From positions 1,534,768-1,598,767 of the forward strand of contig BSQZ01000074.1 in NCBI GenBank assembly GCA_033239005.1: DNA of 64,000 bases, given 5' to 3'. The stretch comes from Lamellibrachia satsuma (Eukaryota; Annelida; Polychaeta; Sabellida; Siboglinidae). Made by a program: the position numbers and the translations under genes. The notes beneath the pieces are model-generated. The model saw nothing but the letters and a program-made list of their open reading frames with translations. It searched no databases and was not told the origin of the DNA. This document shows, in pieces, positions 39,751 through 53,440 of the stretch (within the stretch, counting starts at the first letter, position 1; the number at the start of each line of letters is the position of its first letter).

Positions 39751-40455
39751 TTCATCTACTTAAGGCGCAAGTGTGCCGACGGCGCGGTCTTTCGGTGGGA
39801 AGCGATTGCGGGCGGGAATCTAGTTTCGCCCGCGGAGAGTTCACGTGAATCACGTAACGTGATGCATGATTGACAGGGCTGATCTTTCGATTTCTAAAAC
39901 TTCTACCGCGGGCCGACGATAGGCTAGCTCAGGTGACTGCTGAATGTAATTTTATTACCGAGTTCTTAAAACATTAGCTATACAAATCGTCGGCATACGA
40001 TCGCGTGCTAATTTGTAGTTTCAGTAATTGCAAATGAAGGCAAGCATAGACCTGTTTAATTATATAAATATAAGGTACGGAAAGCTTAGGCTGTGAACCA
40101 TTGTTTATTTTTACGGCATTGTGGCTAGTTGTCAGGGCAAGGCTAGGAAAAAAGTGGTCCGGCCGGACCGCCTCCTACTTATCCCTCAGGATCTACCGGT
40201 GAAAATCGATACAGATGAACGAAGGTTAACCAGAATTAATGTTCTAGTTTCTGGTCTATTTCTAGCCATGCTCTTCCAAATTAGGTTTTATGTGAGCGTT
40301 AATGCTGCGGGCACTGAAATCAGTATTTTGATCACGTCACTAAAGTTAGCACTCGCGTCAAGTCTTTTCGAATCGAATCTTTGAATCAGTGACTCGGGTC
40401 TTATGGAGTCAACGTTTGACAATAACGACCTCTCACTAAGAAGTAATTATCTAGA

Positions 40456-40457
<2 letters not shown>
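39751..40457. other. Non-coding; 14-bp palindrome
   Basis: GGTCCGGCCGGACC at 40156-40169 is a perfect palindrome. No gene recognised. Confidence 0.45.
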
Positions 40458-40486
<29 letters not shown>

Positions 40487-40507
40487 GTGTGTGCGTATGT
40501 CCGTTCG

Positions 40508-40564
<57 letters not shown>

Positions 40565-40592
40565 AAAACAACAGATATATATGTGTGCGTGA

Positions 40593-40659
<67 letters not shown>

Positions 40660-40662
40660 TGT
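40458..40662. repeat. (GTGC)n, (TA)n, (GTGC)n compound microsatellite
   Basis: GTGC units at 40458-40492, TA at 40508-40560 and GTGC units at 40583-40662. A further GTGC run lies at 41190-41230. Confidence 0.95.
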
Positions 40663-41702
40663 GTGGTCGGGTCGTCAGAGTTTTATATTTTCGAAATTGC
40701 GCTATTACCCTTTCTACGAACAGTCGAATTACCCTTTGTAGTTATTACGTGCAATTGTCCGCAACGCTATGCTTAAATTATGTACAGTTGTTCACGAACT
40801 CATTCGTCTTTTCTACGATTGTCCCAAGTTACATAACTCAAGGGTAAGGTGACGATAGGCGAAAGAATTACTGGCAGTATTACGTTGAAATTTGGATTCC
40901 CAGAAATCATCAAGATATTTATTGGCAGTACCGAGGCATAGATGTATATTTCTGTGAAATTTTGCAAATAGTGTTATTGTGATAGTCACATACAAACCAC
41001 TAAGTTATCCAGTCCGGTGGCGGGTATGTTTTCTAGTTATTGCATTCGTAGAAAGAGCTTGAGCGGTTTCGTGGCTACCGTCAAATTGTGACGTCACTGA
41101 TAAACACCTGAGTGGATCCGAATCACTGATTCAAAAAGACTAGACACGATGTCATCTAAATAATGTGTGCATGTGCGCGTATGAGACGGCGTGCGTGCGT
41201 GCGTGAGTGCGTGCGTGCGTGCGTGCGTGCCTAATCGCAAACAAATTCCAGGTAGAATGAAACTTAAAGGTGAAAACACGGACGTCGCTACAACTATTAC
41301 CATGGGGACGATCCCTAAACATACTGACTGGAAGAAGGTTTGGAATTCTAACGACAATATCGATTATGTTAGACCAACTATCATTAATAAACCTGGCAAT
41401 GGCCAATGTCTGCGTAATATTCGAATACACTAAATAACCTATGTGAAACTGTTATTGACATTTTGCATTCCCGGTTACTGGTAACATGTGTTTTCTAGTA
41501 AAAACGTGCTACAAAAGAACATTGGTGTTAACACCTTCGCAAGGCTTTGACGGCGTATCTAGGAGCCCAGAAGGGGAACATGACCCAATACCAACACCCT
41601 AGATATGCCACTGATTGGCACAGTTTCGTAAGTAGCCGGAAGATGTCATCACAGTAGTACAGCACGACCACTAGTATATACCAATATAGAACTGAATGTA
41701 TT
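40663..41702. other. Non-coding, nothing recognised
   Basis: Apart from the GTGC run at 41190-41230 no feature is recognised. Confidence 0.45.
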
Positions 41703-41858
41703 GTGATACGTCGTCGAGGATACGGCGTCGAGGATACGTCGTCGAGGATACGTCGTCGAGGATACGTCGTCGAAGATACGTCGTCGAGGCTACGTCGTCG
41801 AAGATACGGCGTCGAGGATACGCCGTCGAGGATACGTCGTCGAGGATACGCCATTGTT
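41703..41858 (+). repeat. Minisatellite, 14-bp unit, about 11 copies
   Basis: Unit GATACGTCGTCGAG with GGCGTC and GCCGTC variants; CpG-rich. Confidence 0.94.
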
Positions 41859-42139
41859 CTCCGAACAAAGCTGCGAAATCAGCGCCTTAAATTCTTATTC
41901 CGAGTAGTTGAGGGCTCTGTGCCGGCCATACCTCCTGATCAATTCCCCCGAAACCAAACAAACGAAGCGTTTTACAGATTGTGTGACCGTTAATATCGTT
42001 GAAAGACACCAAAGCAATAACTGTAGGTGCTCTGTAGTGCTTGCAGTCCACACAGACAAATTACAAAATTTTTAACAAACTCAGTGATCCTCAAGTTCGA
42101 GCTGGAACAATAGGCCCATTCAGCCGCCTATCCTGCTGC

Positions 42140-43255
42140 CTACGTAGCCAATAGACTGCATGCGCACTCACCCCGACGTAGACTATAGCCAATGGACTCC
42201 ACGCGCACTCACCCCGACGTAGACTATAGCCAATGGACTCCACGCGCACTCACCCCGACGTAGACTATTGCCAATGGACTCCACGCGCACTCACCCCGAC
42301 GTAGACTATAGCCAATGGACTCCACGCGCACTCACCCCGACGTAGACTATTGCCAATGGCCTCCACGCGCACTCACCCCGACGTAGACTATACCATTGGA
42401 CTCCACGCGCACTCACTCCGACGTAGACTATTGCCAATGGACTCCACGCGCACTCACCCCGACGTAGACTATAGCCAGTGGACTCCACGCGCACTCACCC
42501 CGACGTAGACTATAGCCAGTGGACTCCACGCGCACTCACCCCGACGTAGACTATAGCCAGTGGACTCCACGCGCACTCACCCCGACGTAGACTATAGCCA
42601 GTGGACTCCACGCGCACTCACCCCGACGTAGACTATAGCCAGTGGACTCCACGCGCACTCACCCCGACGTAGACTATAGCCAGTGGACTCCACACGCACT
42701 CACCCCGACGTAGACTATAGCCAGTGGACTCCACGCGCACTCATCCCGACGTAGACTATAGCCAGTGGACTCCACGCGCACTCACCCCGACGTAGACTAT
42801 AGCCAGTGGACTCCACGCGCACTCACCCCGACGTAGACTATAGCCAGTGGACTCCACGCGCACTCACCCCGACGTAGACTATAGCCAGTGGACTCCACGC
42901 GCACTCACCCCGACGTAGACTATAGCCAATGGACTCCACGCGCACTCACCCCGACGTAGACTATAGCCAATGGACACCACGCGCACTCACCCCGACGTAG
43001 ACTATTGCCAATGGACTCCACGCGCACTCACCCCGACGTAGACTATAGCCAATGGACTCCACGCGCACTCACCCCGACGTAGACTATAGCCAATGGACTC
43101 CACGCGCACTCACCCCGACGTAGACTATAGCCAATGGACTCCACGCGCACTCACCCCGACGTAGACTATACCAATGGACTCCACGCGCACTCACCCCGAC
43201 GTAGACTATTGCCAATGGACTCCATGCACACTCACCCCGACGTAGACTATAACCA
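42140..43255 (+). repeat. Minisatellite, 41-bp unit, about 27 copies
   Basis: Blocks 'GGACTCCACGCGCACTCACC' and CCGACGTAGACTATAGCCA. A central run (about 42470-42890) is homogeneous for CCAGTGG, while both flanks carry CCAATGG. Confidence 0.96.
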
Positions 43256-44120
43256 AAATTGGTTCCTTACGACGTACTTGAATTATAATAAAATTAGAGT
43301 TGGTGGACTTTTGAGTAAATTCCTTATCATCTTATGTTACGTCTTTGAGAAACGTACTTCTCTTGTAATGTGCATATCCAGAGAAAAGAAGGACCTAAAT
43401 TATGTGTTAATCCTTACTCCTATAGGTTGTTTTAAAACTAATGTTCACCAAGTAACCACAACTGTTGTACGACTCATGTTTACCGACGCATGGTGAAGTA
43501 ATTACCCCGAGGGAGTAATTATTAGTTGGGGTCTTGATTCCAGGAATATGATTCGTTTTCGCCGTCAAGGCTGACCGTGATTCAATGTAAGCTGCTGTGG
43601 CATTCCTTCTAGGAGTTGTCGGCGACTACGCCTCTTGTGACAGCGGCGACTTTTTGAAGCACATGTAAACACACGCACGCACACACGCACACACACATAC
43701 ACACACTCGCATATACACATAAAAGCACACATATAAAAGCAAGCACGTGCATAAAACGCACGCATACACACATATACAAACAGACAGACAAACATATAGG
43801 CTGACAGACAGACAGACAGACATGCAGGCAAGCTGATAGAGAGATAAACAGGAACACAGACAGAAACATGCAGACAAACATGCATGCAGGTAGGCAGATT
43901 GACGGGGCTGGGGAAATAGAGGGGGCCGCGAGAGACGGAGAGAGACAGAGACAGAGAGAGAAGGGGGAGAGAGGGGAAGAGTGGGGTGAGGTAGAGAATG
44001 GAGTGAGAGAAAACTGAACCGCGCCTCTCAGCGATTGAGACGACCACACAATCAAGAGACTGCTTGGTGCCAACTCTGGTGCCAACCTTCTGACAAAATA
44101 ATGCGATGTGTACAGCACGT
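43256..44120. other. Non-coding, simple-sequence rich
   Basis: CA-rich at 43664-43780, GACA/CAGA-rich at 43790-43890 and GA-rich at 43920-44010. The long Cys/Val- and Leu-rich minus-strand ORFs here come from these tracts. Confidence 0.7.
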
Positions 44121-44278
44121 CTGTGATAACAACGTTTCATAACCATCCTATTTCAGTACTTAATACGTGAAAAGAAATCGTTACATCTCTATGGACGGGA
44201 GACGATGATGCCAAATGGAGATGTATCCGGTGTGCGTGCGTGCGTGCGTGCGTGCATGCGTGCGTGCGTGCGTGCGTG
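44121..44278 (+). repeat. Dispersed repeat ending in (GTGC)n, copy 2
   Basis: Partner of 31608-31760, with the same order of blocks and a small deletion before TCTATGGAC. Confidence 0.9.
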
Positions 44279-45837
44279 GGAAATGCCGTCATACATTTAC
44301 GCGATGGTGCAATCAGTCTGCGCAGTAACACTGATCCGTTTGTCAATACAATAACACATGTATAAGTGCGCACTTTTAGATATTTCCGCCGGACATGTTT
44401 TGCTTGATTACGTAGTTAGCGCTTGACGGATTTTGGCGTATCGGGGATGTCGAAACATCGCTTGTTAATCCCAAATACGTTTAACATTTTGCTTCTCAGA
44501 AGCCAACACGATGAGAACACATTATGTTTTTCACCTACTTCGAGTAATCTACGCGAGCCCGTGGCCTGAGATTTATATAGGCTTGGCGTGAACATCATTG
44601 CTCGGGGACAACATGGGATTTATCTATCGGGGCTATCATTCAACTACTGGAAGGCAGGCGAGAACCTTGGCTCGTTTTTGTGTCTGGCAATAAGTATATT
44701 AATCGAATATTTCCCATGAATCATGTTTTATACAGGAACACGTCCACCACGCATCAACTAATATTGGTTGGCTTCGGCGCAGCTTCGCGCAGATCGAGAA
44801 TTACATTGAAACAAATGTCTCTGGCTCATTCCCCCTGTGTTTCCATTACGTTATCTTGTCAGGAGTATATTACGTACCATGATATTTCGTTATTTCAGAT
44901 TAGACAAAATAGATGTATATCGATGGGAAGCTTCGCCCTCGTTTCCTCCACTAATGAGAAGTGACACGCATTGACAAGAACGAATATGTCTGCCTGGGAT
45001 GGCATGTGCAATCCCCGGGGATAGATCACTATTTTACCTCCGGGTAGACGGTTGACTAATAAACTCCCAATTACTTTGATACGGTTCTATTTTGAAGAGT
45101 TCTTGAAAATAGCTGTGAGCACAGAAATGGGCGCATTTTCACTTGCAAAATGGGCGCATTGTCACTTATATAATCTTGTCATTTATATAACAGCTGGTAG
45201 GTAGTAGCATGCGTACAAGTCAGTGATTGAAGGATCTCCTTGTACAAAGATATTATCCGGCTTGTTTCCGCAAAAAATGATGACGTGCGTTTGTTTAATT
45301 TCTAGAAAACAGAACTAGGATTTCACGAAAACACGACAAAAATGACAAAATTAGAATCAAAGGGAAGAATTGTGCTTGGCAAAAATCATAATCGTTGATT
45401 GGCGCACAGGGTAGAATGACCAGACTCGCTTTTCGCTCTGCTTACAGTGAGGAAATAAACAGCATTCTGTCCCCAGTGCTGCTATTGGAGTGATGACAAG
45501 TACTGTTTGGAATGTATGCCTTCTTTATTGAACCGGGACAAACATTTTATATTACACACACACAAACATTCACATGTATACAACAACATCCGGACATTCC
45601 CCAAATATGTTTTCTGATTTGTTGCATCCAACTTCAAACTATATTTCGTGCTACCCGGTAGGTGTGATCGGTACATGTGATGCGTGTCACACCACCAACG
45701 TATGGGTGGGTTTCGTGGACATCCACGACATAAGATCGCAACGTGATACCGTCATGCTTTTACACTGAATGTCCGGATGCACTGGAACATCCAGACAGGC
45801 GTGAACCAAACACACTGTCTCCACGCAAAACATATGC
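44279..45837. other. Non-coding, nothing recognised
   Basis: Several 60-95 codon ORFs, none with recognisable domains. Confidence 0.4.
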
Positions 45838-45990
45838 GGTTCGCACTACTAGTCCGTCGTCATGTCCGCACTGTTGGTTCGCACTACTAGTCCGTCGTTA
45901 TGTCCGCACTGTTGGTTCGCATTATTAGTCCGTCGTCATGTCCGCACTGTTGGTTCGCACTACTAGTCCGTCGTTATGTCCGCACTGTTG
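45838..45990 (+). repeat. Minisatellite, 38-bp unit, 4 copies
   Basis: Core 'GTTCGCACTACTAGTCCGTC' then GTCATGTCCGCACTGTTG. Confidence 0.93.
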
Positions 45991-47858
45991 GCATGTGACC
46001 GCACACGAGATAATTTATCCGAATCCACACCCGAAATTGCTTGTTTCACCCCAAGAATATTCCATCCGTCCTGAGAACATATACAATGATCTGGACAATT
46101 GAATGTGACTTTCGATTATATGGATCCGGGTGCCAGTAATATGACGTGTAACTTCGATCGCTCTCCTGTTACGAAGGCATTCTCAAGTAATAGCCCACCC
46201 CGCAATTACCAAACCCTCATGCGTGGAACGTACGTATTGACAATGCGTATTCTCGGACACACGAGCAGTTTCAATATTCGAGTAGATTGGGTGTGTATGC
46301 CAACGTCAATGTTCCTTCTGAATTGTACACTTCTTCTCTGAATACCACCCAAGCCCGTGACAGAAACATATCGACCCTCTCCACCCTCGTCAACCAATGT
46401 GCCCTGCTACACCTCCCTCATCCCAAATCCTTCCCACATGAAAACCCTCCCCGCATCCACGGCCCCATGTCCGACTACATGCAAATAATACTTGTCGACA
46501 TTTTCACACGGGCTGTCGGATCACCGTTCTGTGAGTGAATCCGCGTGACAGTGTTAATATCAATTACCTAGCCAACAGGCGTACACATCATCGGACGCCT
46601 TTATGCACCGACAAAAGCAGCTGCAAGCGTTGTATGTACATTATTTATAATTCAGTGAAAACCGGCGTCACCGGCCATATTTATCCCCGTGCCAAAAGAA
46701 GGCGTCTACTTTCACCAATGTACAAACACAAGATACCGAATGCAATTTCAACGCCCACATACCTATATGTTATATAATGCTAAATTTAATCCAATGAAAA
46801 CAGAAAGAATCAAATGTTAACTACTAATATTAATAAATAAATAAGTGTCGACACCGTCAATTGAACTGACTTACACCGGGGTTTTTATTTTATTTATTTA
46901 CTTATATATTAATACATTCGATTAAGTGTTTTATTCAAATGGATTAAATTCGTGGAATACAACGCATTTATGTGACATAAATAAATACGAACGTTGGAAA
47001 TGCATTTGGTATCATATGTTTGTGTTTTGTTGAAAGTAAGCGCATACACCAGACAATGGAAATACTTCCGGCCCGAGACACCGCCTGCTTGCGTAAGTAG
47101 CGGACGATATATCTTGCGATGGGCACACCCGCACGAGTACGCTAATACGATCTCAGTTGAATTTCGCACCGATCAACCTCGTAAAATACATGGGTGCCAT
47201 AAATTACGTTACGTCGCCAACACACACCATTATTTCCTATGACAATTATGAGTTGTGTGCGTTCGATATCCACGGCACGGCATTTTCCGCTCCAGTGACT
47301 AGAGTATTCATAACGTGTCAATATCATTCGAAGCCGCGCGTCAGACACGTAGTGTTTGACAATACGACGGCTGATAATATGTCACGTTGATTGTGCGAAA
47401 AATACGCGCATTTTAAATGCGCGTGTCACACGAATGTCTGAAATGTGTGGAACGTGTTCACAGGCTACCGCAGAACCTATAAAATAATCTTCGTATTGAC
47501 GGATACAAACATTTCCACGACGGATGCAAATGGCATCCGCGGAAGAGTGTCCTGCGCATGTCTAAGGGCATTTGCCGCATTAGCGAGTATTGATGAAGTG
47601 TCCATTTATATCATCGCGAGTATTTGTCAGAGCACTGTTATATTTAGCGAGCATTTTCCTTGTATTGAGTATGGCTAATTACGTCAGTTCAGAATCACGA
47701 ATTTTAAACTGACCGACGCGTCATCATTGTAACAAAGTTTCAACAAACGCCTGCCCAACGTTGGCTGCTCATTTAATGTGTCTTGCAACGCGAATGTGAA
47801 GAAGATCCTTCAAGGATCTTTCTGTATGTTTTTCCCTTTCAATGTCTGGAGCTATTTC
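45991..47858. other. Downstream of CDK5R1, no gene recognised
   Basis: ORFs at 46099-46341, 46994-47242, 47157-47390 and 47445-47678 are open but lack recognisable domains. Part of this stretch nearest 47858 should be the CDK5R1 3' UTR. Confidence 0.4.
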
Positions 47859-50704
47859 TTAGCATGTGAATCCGTTGAAGCCCTTCAGCTCGGTGAAGAC
47901 CTCGGTGAAGAAAAGTGCGTTACTGTTGAGGAGAAGCATGCGGGCACTGAGACTGTTGATGATGAGTAGACACCGGTCCCAGAACCTCTCCCTGTCGTCG
48001 TCCACCAGAAACGGCTTGAGCGGGTAACTGATCTCATTGCCCATGTACGAATAGGACAGATACAGACACGTCAACACGACTGTCTGTAGCTCGTGCTCGC
48101 TCGAGATCTCGTCAGCAACGAGATCTCGCAGCAGCAGGTAGACGAAGACGACGTTAGCCGGATTGATGAAGGCGACGTCTTGCCAGCCCTGCTGCAACAA
48201 CGCCCGGTCGACTGTCCGCAGCCACATGACCGCGTCGCCCGCCTGCAGGTGGCGCAGTCGGCGGCAGCGACGACACAGAAACTCGCCGAGACATCTGAGC
48301 AGCTCTGACGTCGACGCCTGGATGACGGTGCGCTGGGCCGGCCCGCAGTGCGCAGGCACCGATGTCGCCTTGTCGCTGGTGAACAAGATGGCGCTGCGGC
48401 ATTTGTCGTTGCGGTCGAGTCGCCGGAAGACGGACCGGTTACTCCGGAGTACAACGTTGTCGTCACCCGAGGTGCGGATGTTTGGCAACGGCGCCGGCGC
48501 TGGCACGATGCTGCGCGCCTTGATGCTGTAGCAGGAGAACGACTTGGGGAAGAGACGGCCGCCACTGCTGCCGCTCCTGCTGCTATTGTTGTTCTCGATG
48601 TCGCTCAGGTTGTTGTCGATGCGATCTGGCAGCTTGGCGTTATCGGTGCCGACGGTGAAGCGAGTCAGGTTCTTCTCCTTCTTCTTGGCGCTGCTGCTTG
48701 CTGTCAGTCGCTTCCAGCTGAGTGTGCTGATGAACAGGGAGTGCTTCTTGCCGCTGCCGCTGCCGCCGCCACTACAACAACAACGTCAGTGTAAGACACG
48801 GGTGCACCTATGACACAACTTCAGTTTGAGTCACCGCAGCAGCAAGAACAAAGCCAATACGTGTCATTAGTCATCTTAGCGAAATACCATATTTCAAAGG
48901 TACAAAATCATGTTACATTTTATAATAAAGCATAGCATATAGACTGCCCCCTGGAGGTAAAAGGAAAAGAGGTAGGCCACAATCAACACGGGGAAGGAAT
49001 GTTGAAGCAGAGGAAACCAACTGGAAATTGAATTCTTGGAAGACCGCGGAGAATGCTGCTAGAAATTGCGCGAAATGACGGAAGTTACTGAGTGGCCTTA
49101 CTTAAGTGAGTGAGTGAGTGAGTGAGTGAATGAGTGAATGAGTGAATGAGTGAATGAGTGAGTATGTGAGTGAGTGAGTGAGTAAATGAGTAAGTGAGTA
49201 AGTGAATAAGTAAGTACTTACCGCCTAAATGAGTTTTATTGGCCTACCACGTATGATTTGAACGTTATCTATTTCATTGGGATGTCTCGACTTGAGTACC
49301 GTGTTTACATTACGGCAAGGTCGATATTCTTAGTTATATAGTGGACAACTTATATTGACAAAGTGTGGTTCGTTAAGACACAAGATGTTAGAACGTGTAT
49401 AGTTTATGCCATATAACGTGATGCTATATGGCATATAATTTATAATACATAGCTCGATGCTATGACAAAAACGGCCAGCCATTGTGCATTTAATGGCCCG
49501 TTTCATCAATATATAATGAGCTTATAAAAGCGCGCCAACAAATAAGCTAACCTAATTAATTTCGACCAAGTTGCGATCAATAGTTATGTTAATCAGATTT
49601 TCTACCCCATGCTAACAACCAATCAATCATTTCACTCACAGTCTATTGTGCGTCATTTCTGTTCAGTAATAACATTTCGCTATGTCGTTTTGTAATTCTG
49701 AGGCGAATGTATGATTTTGGAAAACACGGGAGTGAATTATAACTGCCTTATGTCACATGCGGTAATCGGTATGTTTCTGATGAGAATCGATCCATAAGTC
49801 ATCAAATATATTAAAACGGGGAAGATACAACGTCTTCTTTATTACATAAATTGCACAGTATAACCATAGCTCAGGTATTGATAACTTACCATAAAACATC
49901 CTTGTTTTAACCTGTCATCATATTTGTGCGAAATAAAAGAAAATATTGTGATTGATCTGTTGTTCACTTGCAGCATTTGTCAAATAGAATACATCTATTT
50001 GATATCACACAATTAGGTATGCTACAGTAAATTCACTCTTGCTCTATCTACGATGATGTGATCCGTGAATTGGGTCGCTTTACGTTCCGTTTCGGTTGCA
50101 TTGCGGTGTGTCGTCTGATATAAACCACTCGCAGATGACCACTAAGATGTTGATTAATACAACAGATGGAACAAAATAATTTTCAGGTGAAACAGATGAC
50201 CAACAGCTCGTCGACGAATACAACAAACGGAACGAAAATTAATAGTAATTGAAGCCGATGATCAACGGGATATAATATGTATTACTTGAATCAGATGATC
50301 AGCAAGACTTTTAGAAAAAATACAACGAATTGAACAAAAGTAGTATTACTTGAAGCAGATGATCAAAAAGATGTTGACAAATACAGCAGGCAGAACAAGA
50401 GATGTAAAAGCTGACGCAGATGATCAACAAGCCGTCTGGACTCCGTGACTTTGAATGGAGTTCTTGTTAAAACTGGTTTAAAAGATGTTGAAGTATACAG
50501 CAAACGGGACGGAAGAGCAACACTAGTTCGACACAGGAGAATAATAAAACACGATACTTACTTGTTCCTGCGGTTGTCCTCACCCTGGAAGTCAGACTGT
50601 TGGTTGCGAACATTATTGAGCAGTTCGTAACTGAAGTTGTTCAGATTGACGTCGTCGTAGAGCGGCTTGTGAACGCGAGGCGAGAACGACAACACGGTCC
50701 CCAT
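47859..50704 (-). CDS. CDK5R1: CDK5 activator 1 (p35) homologue, two coding exons
   Basis: Exon 1 (50704 to 50562) and exon 2 (48771 to 47859) join in phase 2 to give 351 codons plus stop, between the lengths of vertebrate p35 and p39. The N-terminus '[20 protein letters not shown]' carries the Gly2 myristoylation site of p35 and the conserved '[15 protein letters not shown]' that follows. Exon 2 has '[15 protein letters not shown]' and then the cyclin-like CDK5-binding domain: '[17 protein letters not shown]', '[14 protein letters not shown]', '[16 protein letters not shown]' and '[20 protein letters not shown]'. The family binds and activates the kinase CDK5 at neuronal membranes. A Gly/Ser-rich insert opens exon 2. 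The C-terminus '[15 protein letters not shown]' differs from the vertebrate end. Splice sites are AACAA|GTAAGT and TTGTTGTAG|T. Confidence 0.97.
48772..50561 (-). other. CDK5R1 intron
   Basis: A 1.79-kb phase-2 intron with a (TGAG)n-type microsatellite at about 49105-49206 and a loose set of 'GCAGATGATCAACAAG'-like motifs between 50180 and 50440. Confidence 0.85.
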
Positions 50705-52509
50705 GGCGTCGACTCGGTGATCAGGTGCACTCTGAACGAACTCGCAGGATCTCCCAAAGGATGATCGATATTTTGCGGCGTCCTGTCGGGACTAACTACT
50801 GTCAACCGTTTCACTGTAGACACGCGGCATTGCTCTTCGTTACCCTGTATCACCTCCACCGAGAGTAATTGTATAAGGCTCCTGGAGACGGTCGTTGTGT
50901 ACCGGCGACTAAGCACCGAAGACGGCTTCGTGGCTACGAGGCAGCAACAACGCGTGATAACGAAGCCTGTTCGTACAAATATGACTATCACGATGCAGTC
51001 ACCAAACGTTCGCTGGATGTCAACGATTGATATGCGTTACTAGGAATCATTAATTAGGCGAGTAACCCCAAGCCTGATTACCTCGGGTAATTAAAACGGA
51101 CGCTGGCTAATTTGCCAGCGATATGTTTGTGCGGAACGAAAGCATCGAAATGCTTTGATAATATTGGCACACCGCGGCTTAGTTCGTATGACGGCTGAGC
51201 TTCGCGTATCGATTTGTTTCGGATGCAGCAAGACGCTTCTTCGAGCGAGCTGCTCGGCCGGTCGATGAATGCCTGCCTCTGGCACAGCTTTATTAGCCTC
51301 TCGTGACTCGATCACGTGACTTGCTGTGGCGTGTTCCTAGCGACTGGCAGAATGCGGCGGCGACAATTCTGCTGCTGCACCTGACAGACAGTAATCATCG
51401 CAGTGTCAACGCGTCGTTCCAAGAACATTTACAAACAAGCAATTAATCACGATTCTTCGATTACTTGGAATATTGCTGGTTCAGTGATATGCGTTATTAA
51501 TCCTTTCAGGATGGATTTACTCCTTCTAGGGTTAGCAATGCCAATGTAGAGATTTCACTTTCTACGGTAAGAGAAACGTCGGCTATGTATGGTACTCTTA
51601 TGCACGAAGCAAACAGCATAGGGAATGGGATGTAACCATAAATAAGCACACTCATTAATAATTCATTTGGAGATCGATACGTTGGCTCGCTTCTTTGGCC
51701 GCGTTCACATCAAACAATGACTGTAGAATGCGGGCGCGTATGCGTAGCAACAGCAACTACTCAAAGGTTTCGTCCATGGCAAGAATTGGGAGTGAGCTTG
51801 CTTATGGTTAATTTAGAGAGTGGTGGGATTACGAAGGCGATACGTTTAAGCAAGTTGTTATTGCGGTCGCAATTGTGGCGTGCTTGCGCGCGTGCGTGAG
51901 TGCGTGCTTGCGTGTGTGAGTGTGTGCGTGTGCGGGCGCGCGTGCGTGTGTCCCTTCTGTGGAGTCTTGTCTCAGACAGAGATATGATATGCTTATATTG
52001 CATTAAAATTATATACCTTATTAATTAATTACAATGTTTTTTATCTGATTCTAATATATTTTTCTTCCTGAAGCTGTATTTCGTAATAATGATGTAAGTC
52101 TTGTTGTACAATGTGTTTGGTCATTGTGTTTAACCCTACGCAACAACTCACCAGGTGCTAGTATGGAATGAGATCAGTTGTCATACTGCTACCAATCAAT
52201 GATTAAACCATTTCATAACATGCGTTTGAGGGCATAAATATGGACTTTTGTTACAAACCCCGATTTGTGCGTGATGTATTGATGAAGGAAATCCAATTCA
52301 TTTTCAGTTGTGCGAAAACTATTTTAATGTGAACGATGGTACTGGTGCATTGTGGTGGAATATGTGACATTAACGAAATATACATTTAAGGCTAAACGCC
52401 ACTAGTGACTATTTCTTGAAGGTAAAAAGTCTGATTTGTATCGTAAAATCGTGTAATTATTATAGTGTACACTATTGTTGGTGGGGGGGGCGGTGGAGAA
52501 CGAGAGCGA
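50705..52509. other. CDK5R1 upstream region
   Basis: It contains the palindromic E-box TCACGTGA at 51312-51319 within ATCACGTGAC, about 600 bp upstream of the start codon, and GTGC/GTGT-rich sequence at 51880-51950. The 5' end of the transcript cannot be placed. Confidence 0.4.
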
Positions 52510-53440
52510 GAAATAATTGGGAGTAGTAGATAACAACAACAAGGTGTAGATGGTAGCGGAGAACTAGATCAAGGAGTAGATAGTAATGGACAACGAGAGC
52601 AAGGGGTAGATAGTAGTGGAGAACGAGGGAGATGGGTAGATGGGTGTGGATAACGAGAGCGAGGAGTAGATGGGAATGGAGAACGAGAGCGAGTGGTAGA
52701 TGGGAGTAGAGAACGAGAGCAAGGAGTAGATGGGAGCGGAGAACGAGAGCGAGTTGTAGATGGGAGCGGAGAACGAGAGCGAGTGGTAGATGGGAGCGGA
52801 GAACGAGAGCGAGTGGTAGATGGGAGTGGAGAACGAGAGCAAGGAGTAGATGGGAGTGGAGAACGAGAGAGAGAGGAGTAGATGGGAGTGGAGAACGAGA
52901 GCGATGGGTAGATGGGAGTGGAGAACGAAAGCAAGGAGTAGATGGGAGTGGAGAACGAGAGAGAGGGGTAGATGGGAATGGAGAAAGAGAGCAAGGAGTA
53001 GATAGGAGCGGAGAACGAGAGCGAGGAGTAGATGGGAGTGGCGAACGAGAGCGATGGGTAGATGGGAGTGGTGAATGAGAGCGATGGGTAGATAGGAGCG
53101 GAGAACGAGAATGAGGAGTAGATGGGAGTGGAGAAAGAGAAACGAGAGCAAGGAGTAGATAGGAGCGGATAATGAGAGCGAGGAGTAGACGGGAGTGGAG
53201 AACGAGAGCGATGGGTAGATGGAAGTGGTGAACGAGAGCAAGGATTAGATAGGAGTGGAGGACGAGAGCGATGAGTAAATAGGAGTGGAGAACGACCGCG
53301 AGGAGTAGATGTGAGTGGAGAACGAGAGCGAGGGGAGATTGAAGTGGAGAACGAGAGCGAGGAGTAGATGGGAGTGGAGAATGAGAGCGAGGAGTAGATG
53401 GGAGTGCAGAACGAGGGCGAGGAGTAGAAGGGAGGAACTT
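52510..53440 (+). repeat. Minisatellite, 30-bp unit, about 31 copies
   Basis: Core 'GTAGATGGGAGTGGAGAACG' then AGAGCGAGGA. The 30-bp period keeps long ORFs open on both strands (up to 225 residues on the minus strand); these are by-products. Confidence 0.95.

Noticed and set aside
43565..44146. 193-residue Cys/Val/Leu-rich minus-strand ORF
   Set aside because: Arises from CA, GACA and GA simple sequence; no domain.
45574..47678. Several ORFs of 60-86 codons
   Set aside because: No recognisable domain, no splice consistency and no codon bias evident; left as non-coding.
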